This document shows positions 1 to 7,205 of a stretch of 27,546 nucleotides of DNA, piece by piece (within the stretch, counting starts at the first letter, position 1; the number at the start of each line of letters is the position of its first letter). Below the pieces are notes generated by a model that worked only from the letters and a program-made list of their open reading frames with translations, searched no databases and had not been told where the DNA came from. The translations under genes and the position numbers were made by a program. Location: positions 1 through 27,546 of IMG/VR virus record IMGVR_UViG_3300033388_004136, one strand, 5' to 3'. This DNA comes from a virus.

Positions 1-7
1 CTTTTAA

Positions 8-16
8 AATCTGTAT
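8..16 (+). repeat. AATCTGTAT motif, copy 1
   Basis: First of three exact copies of the 9-mer AATCTGTAT (others at 533-541 and 630-638). All three lie in the two intergenic stretches around the first gene, and I saw no other copy in the window. A TATAAT hexamer follows at 21-26, so the motif may belong to a promoter. The role is inferred; the identity of the copies is seen. Confidence 0.5.
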
Positions 17-20
17 AATT

Positions 21-26
21 TATAAT
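21..26 (+). promoter_or_regulatory. possible -10 box (TATAAT)
   Basis: A perfect sigma70-type TATAAT lies 74 bases before the first start codon. A -35 hexamer at the usual distance would fall at the window edge and cannot be judged. The surroundings are very AT-rich, so a chance match is quite possible. Confidence 0.25.
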
Positions 27-37
27 AATGGTTTATC

Positions 38-61
38 GGGGCTGAGCCATTAATCAGCCCC
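38..61 (+). terminator. perfect 8-bp GC-rich hairpin
   Basis: GGGGCTGA at 38-45 pairs perfectly with TCAGCCCC at 54-61 around an 8-base loop. The following bases (TTACAAAAATTC) are not a good U-tract, so this is a weak intrinsic terminator, or a leader hairpin for the next gene, whose Shine-Dalgarno site begins about 22 bases later. Confidence 0.5.
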
Positions 62-99
62 TTACAAAAATTCAAAACCCATAGAGGAGTGTATGTAAA

Positions 100-513
100 A
101 TGAAACTAAGTGTTTATAGTAGAATTGTGTTGCTAAACAACCTTCCGCCACAAGGCGATATAACATCAATTCGTATTGTGCGTGTTTTACGTGAAGAATT
201 AAGTTTAAGCGAAGATGAACATAAATTAGTTAATCTTCAAATTGATGAAGAAACTCAAAACTTGACATGGAACCCTCAACTTGACCCAATGAAAGATATT
301 GAAATCGGTGAACGTGCGATGGAAATTATAAAAGAAACGGTTAAAAAATTCACCAAGTTCTCGGAAGAGCGCGAAACGATGAACTCACAGAATCTTGAGG
401 TTATTGAGCAGTTTTTATCAGTTGAAGAAATAGATAAAATTGTTGTAGAAGTTAAGGAAGCAAAAGCCAAAGAAAGGGATAAGGAAAAAGCTGAAAAGGA
501 GAAACAAAAATAA
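100..513 (+). CDS. small conserved-type phage protein upstream of scaffold
   Basis: 137 residues. The start is supported by a strong Shine-Dalgarno (AGAGGAG) about 11 bases upstream. The N-terminal half (through 'LPPQGDITSIRIVRVLREEL') looks like a compact folded domain. The C-terminal quarter (from about residue 108) is a highly charged Lys/Glu helix ending in repeated KEKAEKEK-like sequence, likely an extended or coiled tail. Small acidic-to-charged proteins of this kind are common near portal and scaffold genes in podophages, but I do not recognise a named family. It sits alone between two structured intergenic regions, suggesting its own transcript or a boundary position between the packaging and head modules. 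The function is unknown. Confidence 0.75.
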   Translation: MKLSVYSRIVLLNNLPPQGDITSIRIVRVLREELSLSEDEHKLVNLQIDEETQNLTWNPQLDPMKDIEIGERAMEIIKETVKKFTKFSEERETMNSQNLEVIEQFLSVEEIDKIVVEVKEAKAKERDKEKAEKEKQK

Positions 514-526
514 TTTTAAAAACAAC

Positions 527-545
527 TTGCATAATCTGTATGCAA
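527..545 (+). repeat. AATCTGTAT motif copy 2 inside an inverted repeat
   Basis: TTGCAT (527-532) and ATGCAA (540-545) form a perfect 6-bp inverted repeat around AATCTGT. TTGCAT is also a fair -35 hexamer with a TATATT 17 bases downstream (550-555), so this could be a sigma70 promoter, an operator, or a hairpin-type phage promoter. The pairing is seen; the role is inferred. Confidence 0.4.
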
Positions 546-624
546 ATATTATATTATAAAATAATAGCAATAATGCTACTATATTGTGGGTGAGGTTTTA
601 TCCCATAAGAGAATAAAATCACAA

Positions 625-642
625 GTTCAAATCTGTATGAAT
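625..642 (+). repeat. AATCTGTAT motif copy 3 inside an inverted repeat
   Basis: The 9-mer at 630-638 is flanked by TTCA (626-629) and TGAA (638-641), with a G-T pair possible outside (625 with 642). The flanks differ in sequence from those of copy 2 yet still pair, leaving a similar exposed core. It precedes the structured leader of the scaffold gene. Confidence 0.4.
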
Positions 643-651
643 ACTTTATCG

Positions 652-705
652 ATAAGGCTCACAACGCTGGAATGTCCAGCGGTATGTAAACCGTGAACAC
701 CTTAT
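652..705 (+). promoter_or_regulatory. structured leader upstream of the scaffold gene
   Basis: A nested fold can be drawn: ATAAGG (652-657) with CCTTAT (700-705), TCAC (659-662) with GTGA (693-696), and inside these a strong hairpin CGCTGGA (665-671) with TCCAGCG (675-681) over a 3-base loop. A small GGT...ACC arm (681-683 with 690-692) is also possible. It ends 16 bases before the Shine-Dalgarno of the scaffold gene, so it could set translation or mRNA stability of the head genes. I do not recognise a known RNA family. Confidence 0.4.
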
Positions 706-730
706 ATGAAAAGCTCGAATGGAGAATAAA

Positions 731-1993
731 ATGAATAAGAAAATACAGGAAGAAGAAGCGTTAGCCAAGGTTGAAAAAAGCAATGAAATCCATGCTCAAA
801 TTTATAGTAAGGATGGAAAGGTTTTGGAAAATCAGGATAGTTCTGATGTAAAAACAAATGTATCGCCTGTTGATGCCGATGTTAAGGATAAACAGCCAGA
901 ACCAGTAAAACAAGATAGTAATATTGTTGAACCGGCAAAAGTTGATGATTCCAAAAAATCTAAAAAACAGGTTGACAAAAAAACAAAACAGAGCAGTGAC
1001 TTTGAACAAAAGTATAGTGTGTTGCAAAACAAGTACAATGCTGAGGTGCCACGCTATGCCTCGCAACTAAAAGAAAAAGAAGATGAAATCAAGAAGCTTA
1101 AAGACTTAATAGTTGATATAAGTAAAGAACAGCCAAAGGGAGAACCTAAAAAAATACCTGAAAAGGCTTTTGACGTTCAACCTGCTTCTACTACGGCAAC
1201 GGAAGTGGAAGTAAAACCGTTCGATATAGAGGTCGCTAAACAGCTTAAGCCAGAAGATAAATCTGATTTTGGTGACGAATGGGTTGACCTTGTCATCAGA
1301 GGTGCGAACGAAGTTGTAGACCTTAAATTAAAGGAATACAATCCTAAGATTATAGATTATATAAATAGCAGAATCCGTCAGATAGAACAGAAGCTTGCTT
1401 CTATAAATCTTGACGATATTAAAAATGAGCTAAAAGTTGTTAAAACAGAGCAAGCTCAAACTGCCGAAGAAAAATATATTTCATATCTTAATGAACATTG
1501 TTCTGGTTGGGATACTGTTAGAGATACAAATGAATTTGCGGAATGGCTAGGGCGGCCATCGCCAGAATCAGGATATTTAAGGAAAGATTTGTTACTTGAT
1601 GCCCATAGCCGTTTGGATGCGGGCAGAGTTGCACTTCTTTATAACGCTTTTATGAAAACCCTAGAGAACAGCAATATTAGTAATGAAAATTTTAATAAGC
1701 CTGTTGAGTCGAATATTGCTGAAAATGTTGTGGCTACTGAAGTTACTGAAGAACCAACTATACCTGTAAAAACTGTACAAGAACCGCAGTTTAAAGCAGA
1801 GATAGGGAATTATATTGAACCAAGCAGGTCTGTTGCTGGCAATGTTTCTGTTGGCAATAATGAACCTGTGCCAAGTTATGATGAAATTGCAAAAGCACAA
1901 AAACAACTTCGTGCTGGGACAATAACTATTGACCAGTTCAATAATGTGGTTCGTAAAGTTACAAATCTTATGTCACAGAATGCAAAGCGGTAA
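731..1993 (+). CDS. capsid scaffolding protein
   Basis: 420 residues from the chosen start. An upstream in-frame ATG at 719 overlaps the Shine-Dalgarno GGAG (721-724), which is spaced six bases before 731, so 731 is preferred. The protein is acidic and low in aromatic residues. It has a disordered N-terminal third, a coiled coil at about residues 90-130 (containing 'LQNKYNAEVPRYASQLKEKE', typical of podophage scaffolds), a helical middle with a Gly-Trp plus 'EFAEWL' segment near 257-273, and a short helical C-terminal module at about 382-413 resembling the coat-binding helix-turn-helix of P22-type scaffolds. It directly precedes the major capsid gene, the classic position. It would direct procapsid assembly and leave or be degraded before DNA packaging. 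No protease motif is visible. Confidence 0.8.
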   Translation: MNKKIQEEEALAKVEKSNEIHAQIYSKDGKVLENQDSSDVKTNVSPVDADVKDKQPEPVKQDSNIVEPAKVDDSKKSKKQVDKKTKQSSDFEQKYSVLQNKYNAEVPRYASQLKEKEDEIKKLKDLIVDISKEQPKGEPKKIPEKAFDVQPASTTATEVEVKPFDIEVAKQLKPEDKSDFGDEWVDLVIRGANEVVDLKLKEYNPKIIDYINSRIRQIEQKLASINLDDIKNELKVVKTEQAQTAEEKYISYLNEHCSGWDTVRDTNEFAEWLGRPSPESGYLRKDLLLDAHSRLDAGRVALLYNAFMKTLENSNISNENFNKPVESNIAENVVATEVTEEPTIPVKTVQEPQFKAEIGNYIEPSRSVAGNVSVGNNEPVPSYDEIAKAQKQLRAGTITIDQFNNVVRKVTNLMSQNAKR

Positions 1994-2021
1994 GATGGGA
2001 TAACTTAAGGGAGTTTATAAA

Positions 2022-2963
2022 ATGGCTGTTTATAATCGTGCAGCTGGTATGCCTGACTATTCATCTAGTTCAGGTGGTTATTTTATTCCCGAATTATGGT
2101 CTCCTCGTATTCAGGTAAGGTTTTATGCCAAAAGTGTATTCAGAGATATTTCAAATACGATGTATGAAGGCGAAATCAAGAAATTCGGTGATGTAGTTAA
2201 TATTCGTACATATCCTGATATTACAATTGGTAATTATGTCAAAGGTCAGACACTTGATATTCAGGTGCCTAGTTCCACACCGACTTCATTGACAATCAAT
2301 AGCGGTAAATATTTCAATGTTCTTGTTGATGATGTTGATGAAGCTCAGTCAGACATAACTTTACTTGACGAGTTTTCCAAAACTGCTGGTGAGCAGATAG
2401 CAGAAGCAATTGATAAAGATGTTCTTCAGAATATCTATTCAGATGCGGATGATAATAATGTTGGTGCATCCGCTGGTGTAGAAACCAGTGGATTTGATTT
2501 GGGTGCTGCGGATGCCCCCGAATCTCTTACAAGTGCGAATATTCTTGATTATATCGTTGACTGTGGTACAGTTCTCGATGAACAGAATGTTCCTGAAGAT
2601 GAGAGATGGATGGTAATGCCGCCCCTTTTCACCAATCTTATAAAGAAATCGGATTTGAAAGATGCTTCTCTCACTGGTGACAAGGAATCTATAATTCGGA
2701 ACGGTCGTATTGGTATGATAGACAGTATGACTATTTACAAATCAAACCATCTATATTCCGTGACAGACAGTACAACAAGTACAACTTGTTTCTATTGTTT
2801 GTTCGGACATCCGATGGGGGTTTCGTTCGCTGAACAGTTGGTTGAAACATTTACTATCCGTGCAAATAATACATTCGGTCAGTTCGTTAGAGGGTTGCAT
2901 GTATATGGATATGATGTTACAAAAGCCTCTGCTCTTGGTTACTTATATGCTGATAAAGGTTAA
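2022..2963 (+). CDS. major capsid protein (HK97 fold)
   Basis: 313 residues, with a good Shine-Dalgarno (AAGGGAG). The N-terminus has an extended arm, then 'ELWSPRIQVRFYAKSVFRDI'. A spine-helix-like segment 'LLDEFSKTAGEQIAEAIDKD' lies near residues 110-130. The conserved coat signature 'ERWMVMPPLFTNLIKKSDLK' begins at about residue 194, followed by 'NGRIGMIDSMTIYKSNHLY' and a closing beta segment. These elements, the size and the position after the scaffold match coat proteins of many marine and environmental podophages. It forms the icosahedral shell. There is no delta-domain or prohead protease gene nearby, so maturation probably relies on the separate scaffold. Confidence 0.9.
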   Translation: MAVYNRAAGMPDYSSSSGGYFIPELWSPRIQVRFYAKSVFRDISNTMYEGEIKKFGDVVNIRTYPDITIGNYVKGQTLDIQVPSSTPTSLTINSGKYFNVLVDDVDEAQSDITLLDEFSKTAGEQIAEAIDKDVLQNIYSDADDNNVGASAGVETSGFDLGAADAPESLTSANILDYIVDCGTVLDEQNVPEDERWMVMPPLFTNLIKKSDLKDASLTGDKESIIRNGRIGMIDSMTIYKSNHLYSVTDSTTSTTCFYCLFGHPMGVSFAEQLVETFTIRANNTFGQFVRGLHVYGYDVTKASALGYLYADKG

Positions 2964-2980
2964 AGGAAAGGTGATATAAA

Positions 2981-3457
2981 ATGTCTACAACTTATGATTA
3001 TATCGAAACCACCTCTGACCAACATTATGGTGCAGGATTTCCAGCTGCTGGTAGCGACAAATTCTATGTGCTTAGCCGTACATTTGATGCGGCTCAGGCA
3101 CTTACTGATGTTGGTGCTAGTGCTTGGGTTGCCAATGACGTTGTGAAACTTATTAATATTCCAGCGAGAACATTAGTTGTTGGTGTTTCATGCTATATGG
3201 CAACGGCTGGTGCAGAATCTACTAGTTCTGCTACGCTAGATATAGGTGATGGGGACGACCCAAACGGTTGGGAAGATGGTATTGATGCTACCGCTGCGTT
3301 TGATATTTTTAGTCTGACGTATGCGAATGGTGGCTCTGTTACCGATAAAGATAACGGATTTTACGCGGATGCCGATACTATTGATGTCGTTCTAGCAGAC
3401 CAAATTTGGACAGATGGTGTATTCACTATAAATGTTGCATGTGTGGATATGTCATAA
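2981..3457 (+). CDS. probable capsid decoration or head-associated protein
   Basis: 158 residues with Shine-Dalgarno AAAGGAAAGGTG. The composition is rich in Ala, Asp, Thr and Gly, with alternating hydrophobic residues predicting an all-beta fold. No Lys-rich, membrane or catalytic segment is seen. It contains 'INIPARTLVVGVSCYMATAG', a pattern common in small virion proteins encoded right after coat genes. It lies 17 bases downstream of the capsid gene and before an intrinsic terminator, so it is probably co-expressed at high level with the coat protein, as expected for a cement or head-decoration protein. It could instead be another structural protein of unknown location. Confidence 0.6.
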   Translation: MSTTYDYIETTSDQHYGAGFPAAGSDKFYVLSRTFDAAQALTDVGASAWVANDVVKLINIPARTLVVGVSCYMATAGAESTSSATLDIGDGDDPNGWEDGIDATAAFDIFSLTYANGGSVTDKDNGFYADADTIDVVLADQIWTDGVFTINVACVDMS

Positions 3458-3468
3458 AAAGTAATGGT

Positions 3469-3508
3469 AAGAGGGGATTGGGATATATTCCCTCTTATCT
3501 AAATTTTT
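3469..3508 (+). terminator. intrinsic terminator after the capsid genes
   Basis: AAGAGGGGAT (3469-3478) pairs with ATTCCCTCTT (3487-3496) through ten base pairs including one G-U, around an 8-base loop. The run ATCTAAATTTTT follows and ends in five T at 3504-3508. This is the clearest terminator in the window. It would insulate the highly expressed head genes from what follows. Confidence 0.75.
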
Positions 3509-4276
3509 ATGGTAATGTTTATGATAGATTTAGTTAAGAAAAAGTGTATGAAGTGTGGTATTGAAAAAAATATCAATGAATTTTATAGGAATAAATCTAC
3601 GAAAGATGGATTGTGTTCATATTGTAAAAATTGTACAAAAAAACATAACAAAAAATATCATTGTGAAAATAGAGATGCATTGAATAAGCAAAAAAGAGAG
3701 CATTACCAAAGAAATAAAATTGAAGCTCTTATAAAAGCAAAAGATTATTACCGAAAGAATAAAGAAAAAGTACGTGAAAAAAATAGAAAATATAATTTAG
3801 AAAACCGTCGTGAGTATTATTACCAAAATAAAGAAAGGATACGTGGGCGAGAAAGATTATATCGTAAGGAAAATCCTGAAAAAATACATAAGAAAGATGG
3901 TAAATATAGTAAAAAGAGAAGGCAAAATCCACAATATAGAGTTTCTATGAATATATCGAGGGGTATATCTCGTTCGCTCATAAAAGGTAAAAATAAACAA
4001 CATTGGGAAGATATTGTGGAGTATACCATTTTTGATTTAAAAGAACATTTAGAGTCTCGATTTAGTGAAGGTATGTCTTGGGACAATTATGGATTTTATG
4101 GTTGGACAATTGACCATATTATCCCTATATCGCTCTGGGAGTTTACATCTTATCAGGACCACGAATTTAAGCAATGTTGGGCTTTGGCAAATTTACAACC
4201 GATGTGGTCCAGTAAAAACTATAGCAAAGGAAATAGATTAAAACCACAACTAAAACAACAAAGGAGAGAAGGATAA
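3509..4276 (+). CDS. freestanding HNH endonuclease (homing type)
   Basis: 255 residues. N-terminal zinc ribbon: C13-x2-C16 paired with C39-x2-C42 (C36 nearby). The middle (about 45-150) is an Arg/Lys/Tyr/Asn-rich helical stretch with repeated 'YxxNKExxR' units, probably for DNA contacts. The C-terminal HNH nuclease has 'IDHIIPIS' with catalytic His203, then 'ALANLQPMWSSKNYSKGNR' with Asn228 and Asn237. Such genes are selfish elements that cut phage genomes lacking them. The ATG at 3509 touches the T-tract of the preceding terminator and no Shine-Dalgarno is visible there or at the alternative starts 3515 and 3521, so the start is uncertain and expression is probably low. The gene is more A-rich than its neighbours, consistent with independent arrival. 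Confidence 0.88.
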   Translation: MVMFMIDLVKKKCMKCGIEKNINEFYRNKSTKDGLCSYCKNCTKKHNKKYHCENRDALNKQKREHYQRNKIEALIKAKDYYRKNKEKVREKNRKYNLENRREYYYQNKERIRGRERLYRKENPEKIHKKDGKYSKKRRQNPQYRVSMNISRGISRSLIKGKNKQHWEDIVEYTIFDLKEHLESRFSEGMSWDNYGFYGWTIDHIIPISLWEFTSYQDHEFKQCWALANLQPMWSSKNYSKGNRLKPQLKQQRREG

Positions 4277-4277
4277 A

Positions 4278-4814
4278 ATGAATAAGAAGCCGAAATATTT
4301 TCTTAAAGGGAACTCGCCCCATGTCTTGTCCTATAACCCAGCCTTTTTAAATGACCCAGACTTCATGCCTCTATTTGATGATTTTCAAATAGATTTATAT
4401 CAGGCACACATGCGTGAAACAAAAGGAAAACCTACAAAAAAGGTAACAGACTTCATAAAATCCACCAACTCATCGCCCGTGCCAGAGAAATTGGCTGCCG
4501 AACAGAAGGATACTGATAACAAAGCAAACGAAACGGTTGTTACATCGGCAACATTAAGTATGGTAGAAAGTGAAGTTATTGACATTGACAAGATAGCCGA
4601 GCAACCTCAGGTAAGACAAATTACACCAAAATTACCAAATCTGATTGTTATGAAAAAATCTGATATAATAAAAATTGGTGAAGATATCGGTGTTAAGCTT
4701 AATAATGATATGCTTCGGCGCGATATGATTGCTAAAGTAAAGACGTTTTTTGATGAGAAGGAAAAAATTAGACGTATGGAAGAAATTGAAAAGCAGAGAT
4801 TTCCACGTGCGTAA
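4278..4814 (+). CDS. small virion-module protein with C-terminal HeH/SAP-like domain
   Basis: 178 residues, with a very strong Shine-Dalgarno (AAAGGAGAGAAGG) that overlaps the end of the HNH gene. Residues 1-50 contain 'YFLKGNSPHVLSYNPAFLND', a short conserved-looking segment. The middle (about 55-115) is Ser/Thr/Glu-rich and probably disordered. Residues about 124-158 ('KKSDIIKIGEDIGVKLNN' then 'RRDMIAKVKTFF') look like the helix-extended-helix SAP/LEM/Rho-N-like motif often seen in small phage proteins encoded beside head-completion genes. Nucleic-acid binding is therefore possible but not shown. Position between capsid and adaptor genes suggests a role in head completion. Confidence 0.6.
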   Translation: MNKKPKYFLKGNSPHVLSYNPAFLNDPDFMPLFDDFQIDLYQAHMRETKGKPTKKVTDFIKSTNSSPVPEKLAAEQKDTDNKANETVVTSATLSMVESEVIDIDKIAEQPQVRQITPKLPNLIVMKKSDIIKIGEDIGVKLNNDMLRRDMIAKVKTFFDEKEKIRRMEEIEKQRFPRA

Positions 4815-4831
4815 AAAGAAAGTAATAAACT

Positions 4832-5803
4832 ATGACTCTTGCTGGACTCAAAACTGCTATTAATTATAAACTTCGCAATTATGGATATGTTGAATGGGAA
4901 GAACCTGAAATAACTTTTCTAATTAATGAAGGTTATAACGAATTTAACAACATGACTCATTGTCTCAGGAAACGTGGGCAAATTATTATAGTACCAGATC
5001 CTTCATTGTATGCTGTACCATCTGATAATATTGTAATTACACGTGCCACATGGGACGGTACACCGCTGGTTGTTAGAACTGTTGCCGAAATAGATTCAAT
5101 ATATGAAACAAATTGGCGGGCAACAGAAAGCACTCAATTGCGTGCTATAATGCAAGACTCAGAAGGATATGGATATGTACGTACGTATCCAATTATAACT
5201 AGTCAAAACAATATTGGGCATTTAGTAGCAGGAACTGATTCTAATAATTATAGATGTATATTAAATCATACATCAGCAAGTAGTAATAAACCAATAACTG
5301 GTGATGATTATGCAACATATTGGGAGGCATATAGCAGGGCTGGCACTTGGGCTAATGACACATTATATGGTGTTGGAGATGTTGTAGTCGGTACGGATAG
5401 TAAGGATTATAAGTGTATAGTGGCACATACTTCTGCTACAGCAACAAATAAACCGATTACTGGTTCAGCATATAGTACTTATTGGGAAGTTATTACAGGA
5501 ACATGGGCAACAGCAACCGATTATTATAAATATTTAGAGCTTGAGTTGGATTATGTGTATAAACCGACCGATTTATCCGTTTCGACAGATTCACCGTCAA
5601 TACCGGCACAGTATCATCAAGCGTTGGTTCATTATGTGGTATCGCAATCCAAAACAGACGAAGTTCAATCAAATCAAAGTTCTGGCTGGGCAAGTATACA
5701 TTGGAATAGATTTATACAATATGTAAGACGGTGCAAAAATGAAATGGGACGTGGGATAATTGCTGGGAAAAACGATAGGATAATACCGCAAAAATTTATA
5801 TAG
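4832..5803 (+). CDS. head-tail adaptor with two inserted carbohydrate-binding-like modules
   Basis: 323 residues; Shine-Dalgarno weak (AAAGAAAG). Residues 1-127 have the helical opening of connector/adaptor proteins ('ITFLINEGYNEFNNMT'), and residues about 225-323 give the helical closing part ('SIPAQYHQALVHYVVSQSKT' to 'MGRG'). Between them lie two repeats, 128-168 and 171-220, each with 'GTDSxxYxCIxxHTS' then 'NKPITG' and 'YWE'. The second has a full 'GTWANDTLYGVGDVV' lead, and the pattern resembles CBM5/12-like chitin-binding modules found on phage virions. It is the first of three tandem adaptor-like genes. It ends in TAG; reading through would add only eight residues before a TGA. Adaptor role inferred from fold pattern and position. 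Confidence 0.7.
   Translation: MTLAGLKTAINYKLRNYGYVEWEEPEITFLINEGYNEFNNMTHCLRKRGQIIIVPDPSLYAVPSDNIVITRATWDGTPLVVRTVAEIDSIYETNWRATESTQLRAIMQDSEGYGYVRTYPIITSQNNIGHLVAGTDSNNYRCILNHTSASSNKPITGDDYATYWEAYSRAGTWANDTLYGVGDVVVGTDSKDYKCIVAHTSATATNKPITGSAYSTYWEVITGTWATATDYYKYLELELDYVYKPTDLSVSTDSPSIPAQYHQALVHYVVSQSKTDEVQSNQSSGWASIHWNRFIQYVRRCKNEMGRGIIAGKNDRIIPQKFI
5213..5335 (+). repeat. CBM-like module 1 (coding repeat)
   Basis: Encodes residues 128-168 of the adaptor. It shares the pattern GTDSxxYxCIxxHTS...NKPITG...YWE with the next module but lacks the leading Trp-containing strand, so it looks like a shortened copy. Confidence 0.65.
5342..5491 (+). repeat. CBM-like module 2 (coding repeat)
   Basis: Encodes residues 171-220. 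It has the complete arrangement of W173, a Tyr, GD-x-V, Y-x-C, HTS, NKP and YW that is typical of small chitin-binding-like beta modules. The aromatic residues would form the sugar-facing surface in known relatives. Confidence 0.65.
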
Positions 5804-5849
5804 AAACAAAAGAATGAAGTAATATGAAAATTTTAGAATGGAGTAAATT

Positions 5850-6524
5850 ATGGCGGCAATGACAGATAAAACAAAAGCCAATCTTGTAACCGAGGTGCGT
5901 GCTTTAATTAATGAGCCGAATGCTGTGTTGTTTTCCGATGCTGATATTGAGGCGGAAATAGATTTTGCTGCTAATGAAATGACAAAAGCTGGGCTGACTG
6001 GTGAAACTTTTACAAGCCAAGTTATAAGTGATAGTACGCAGGAATATGCTTATACTACGAATTTACCACGACCAGAGGCGGTTATTTATTATGGTGCATC
6101 TGAAACAGCACCGGGTGCGACAGCAAAAACACTTATTAAAACACATCCACGGCAAATGGGTAGAATTGCTAGTAGAACTGTTGCTGGTCCACCGGTTGAA
6201 TGGTGGTTTGTGGATGAGAAAATATGGTTATATCCGATACCTAGTTCGAGTGAAGATGGGCATTATATAAAAATAATTGCACATAATTACCAATCTTATG
6301 TTGAGGGGGTTGTGCCTGATTATTTGCAGGAATATATAATATGGTATGTGTTGGCAAAATGTATGGAAAAAAAGAAAAATTATGCTGCTGCACAGCAATA
6401 TATGGCAATATTTGATTCATTTATTATGTTTCATCGGCTTGATGGTATATATCCAAAACCTGTTGATAGTAAGGATATGATGGTTCAGCAAGATAGAACA
6501 CGTGTAATTCAGGAAAGTAGGTGA
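5850..6524 (+). CDS. head-tail adaptor/connector paralogue 2
   Basis: 224 residues. A Shine-Dalgarno (TGGAG) supports the start. The opening 'EVRALINEPNAVLFSDADIE' and following helices align with the next gene's 'EVRRLLNEPTELVFNDTEID'. The centre has 'KIWLYPIPSS', and the later helix is 'VPDYLQEYIIWYVLAKCMEK', all recurring elements of phage adaptor proteins of the gp6/gp11-like type that sit between portal and tail. It is clearly a paralogue of the following gene and more distantly of the preceding one. It stops with TGA inside the Shine-Dalgarno region of the next gene, so translation of the two is likely coupled. Confidence 0.7.
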   Translation: MAAMTDKTKANLVTEVRALINEPNAVLFSDADIEAEIDFAANEMTKAGLTGETFTSQVISDSTQEYAYTTNLPRPEAVIYYGASETAPGATAKTLIKTHPRQMGRIASRTVAGPPVEWWFVDEKIWLYPIPSSSEDGHYIKIIAHNYQSYVEGVVPDYLQEYIIWYVLAKCMEKKKNYAAAQQYMAIFDSFIMFHRLDGIYPKPVDSKDMMVQQDRTRVIQESR

Positions 6525-6530
6525 TATTAA

Positions 6531-7196
6531 ATGGCAGCATTAACAAAAGCAAACGCATTAGCAGAAGTAAGACGATTATTAAATGAACCTACCGAACTTG
6601 TATTTAATGATACTGAAATAGACGAGTGGCTAGATAGGGGTGCAAGATGTACATCGGCGTTGACATTATGTGAACCAGCTACAGAGTTTGAGAATTTTGA
6701 GGTGAATACTATACATTATACACTAAGCACACATTTTATTAAAGTTAGGTCTGTTATGTATTCATCAGCAACGGGTGTACCAATTAATGGATTACAGAGA
6801 ATGGATATAAGGTGGTTGGGCAATGCATATTCATCGACTTTATCAACACCGAAATTTTGGTATTTACATGGTGACACGTTAATAATATATCCATGCCCCA
6901 CATCTGCATTGGCTGCGAGTGATGCTGGTGTTGAAGTTTATGGTTATGTTGTAGTAGAGGATTATGGTACAAATGGAACAAATTTACCAGATTATTTAAA
7001 CTATTTTGCTGTTAACTATGCGGTTGCACAGGCATATATTAAGGATGGGAAACATAGCAAAGCTGCATTAGAAATGCAAAAATTCATGCGTGGTTGTATG
7101 TTCCATCGCAGAGACAAAATAGACCAGATTGAGAATGTTGATACTGTTGATATGAGGAAAATTCCAGATGTGACATTACCTGCTCAGCAACGATAA
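6531..7196 (+). CDS. head-tail adaptor/connector paralogue 3
   Basis: 221 residues. The start follows a TAGGTGA Shine-Dalgarno overlapping the upstream stop. It has the same domain order as the preceding gene: 'EVRRLLNEPTELVFNDTEID' helix, a beta section with 'DTLIIYPCPTSA', then 'LPDYLNYFAVNYAVAQAYIK' and a C-terminal helix with an Arg-rich 'RGCMFHRRDK', comparable to 'FIMFHRLDG' in paralogue 2. It would form or cap the ring below the portal. Whether the paralogues make one mixed ring or stacked rings cannot be told from sequence. Confidence 0.7.
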   Translation: MAALTKANALAEVRRLLNEPTELVFNDTEIDEWLDRGARCTSALTLCEPATEFENFEVNTIHYTLSTHFIKVRSVMYSSATGVPINGLQRMDIRWLGNAYSSTLSTPKFWYLHGDTLIIYPCPTSALAASDAGVEVYGYVVVEDYGTNGTNLPDYLNYFAVNYAVAQAYIKDGKHSKAALEMQKFMRGCMFHRRDKIDQIENVDTVDMRKIPDVTLPAQQR

Positions 7197-7205
7197 GGAA
7201 TTAAT

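Noticed and set aside
637-696. 19-codon leader peptide frame upstream of the scaffold gene
   Set aside because: No Shine-Dalgarno precedes ATG 637 and the composition is unremarkable. The stretch is better explained by base pairing.
644-730. tRNA or self-cleaving ribozyme in the intergenic region
   Set aside because: There is no acceptor/T-arm arrangement with a GTTCRANNC loop, and no hammerhead core (CUGANGA plus GAAA). The folds seen are not those of a known ribozyme I can recognise.
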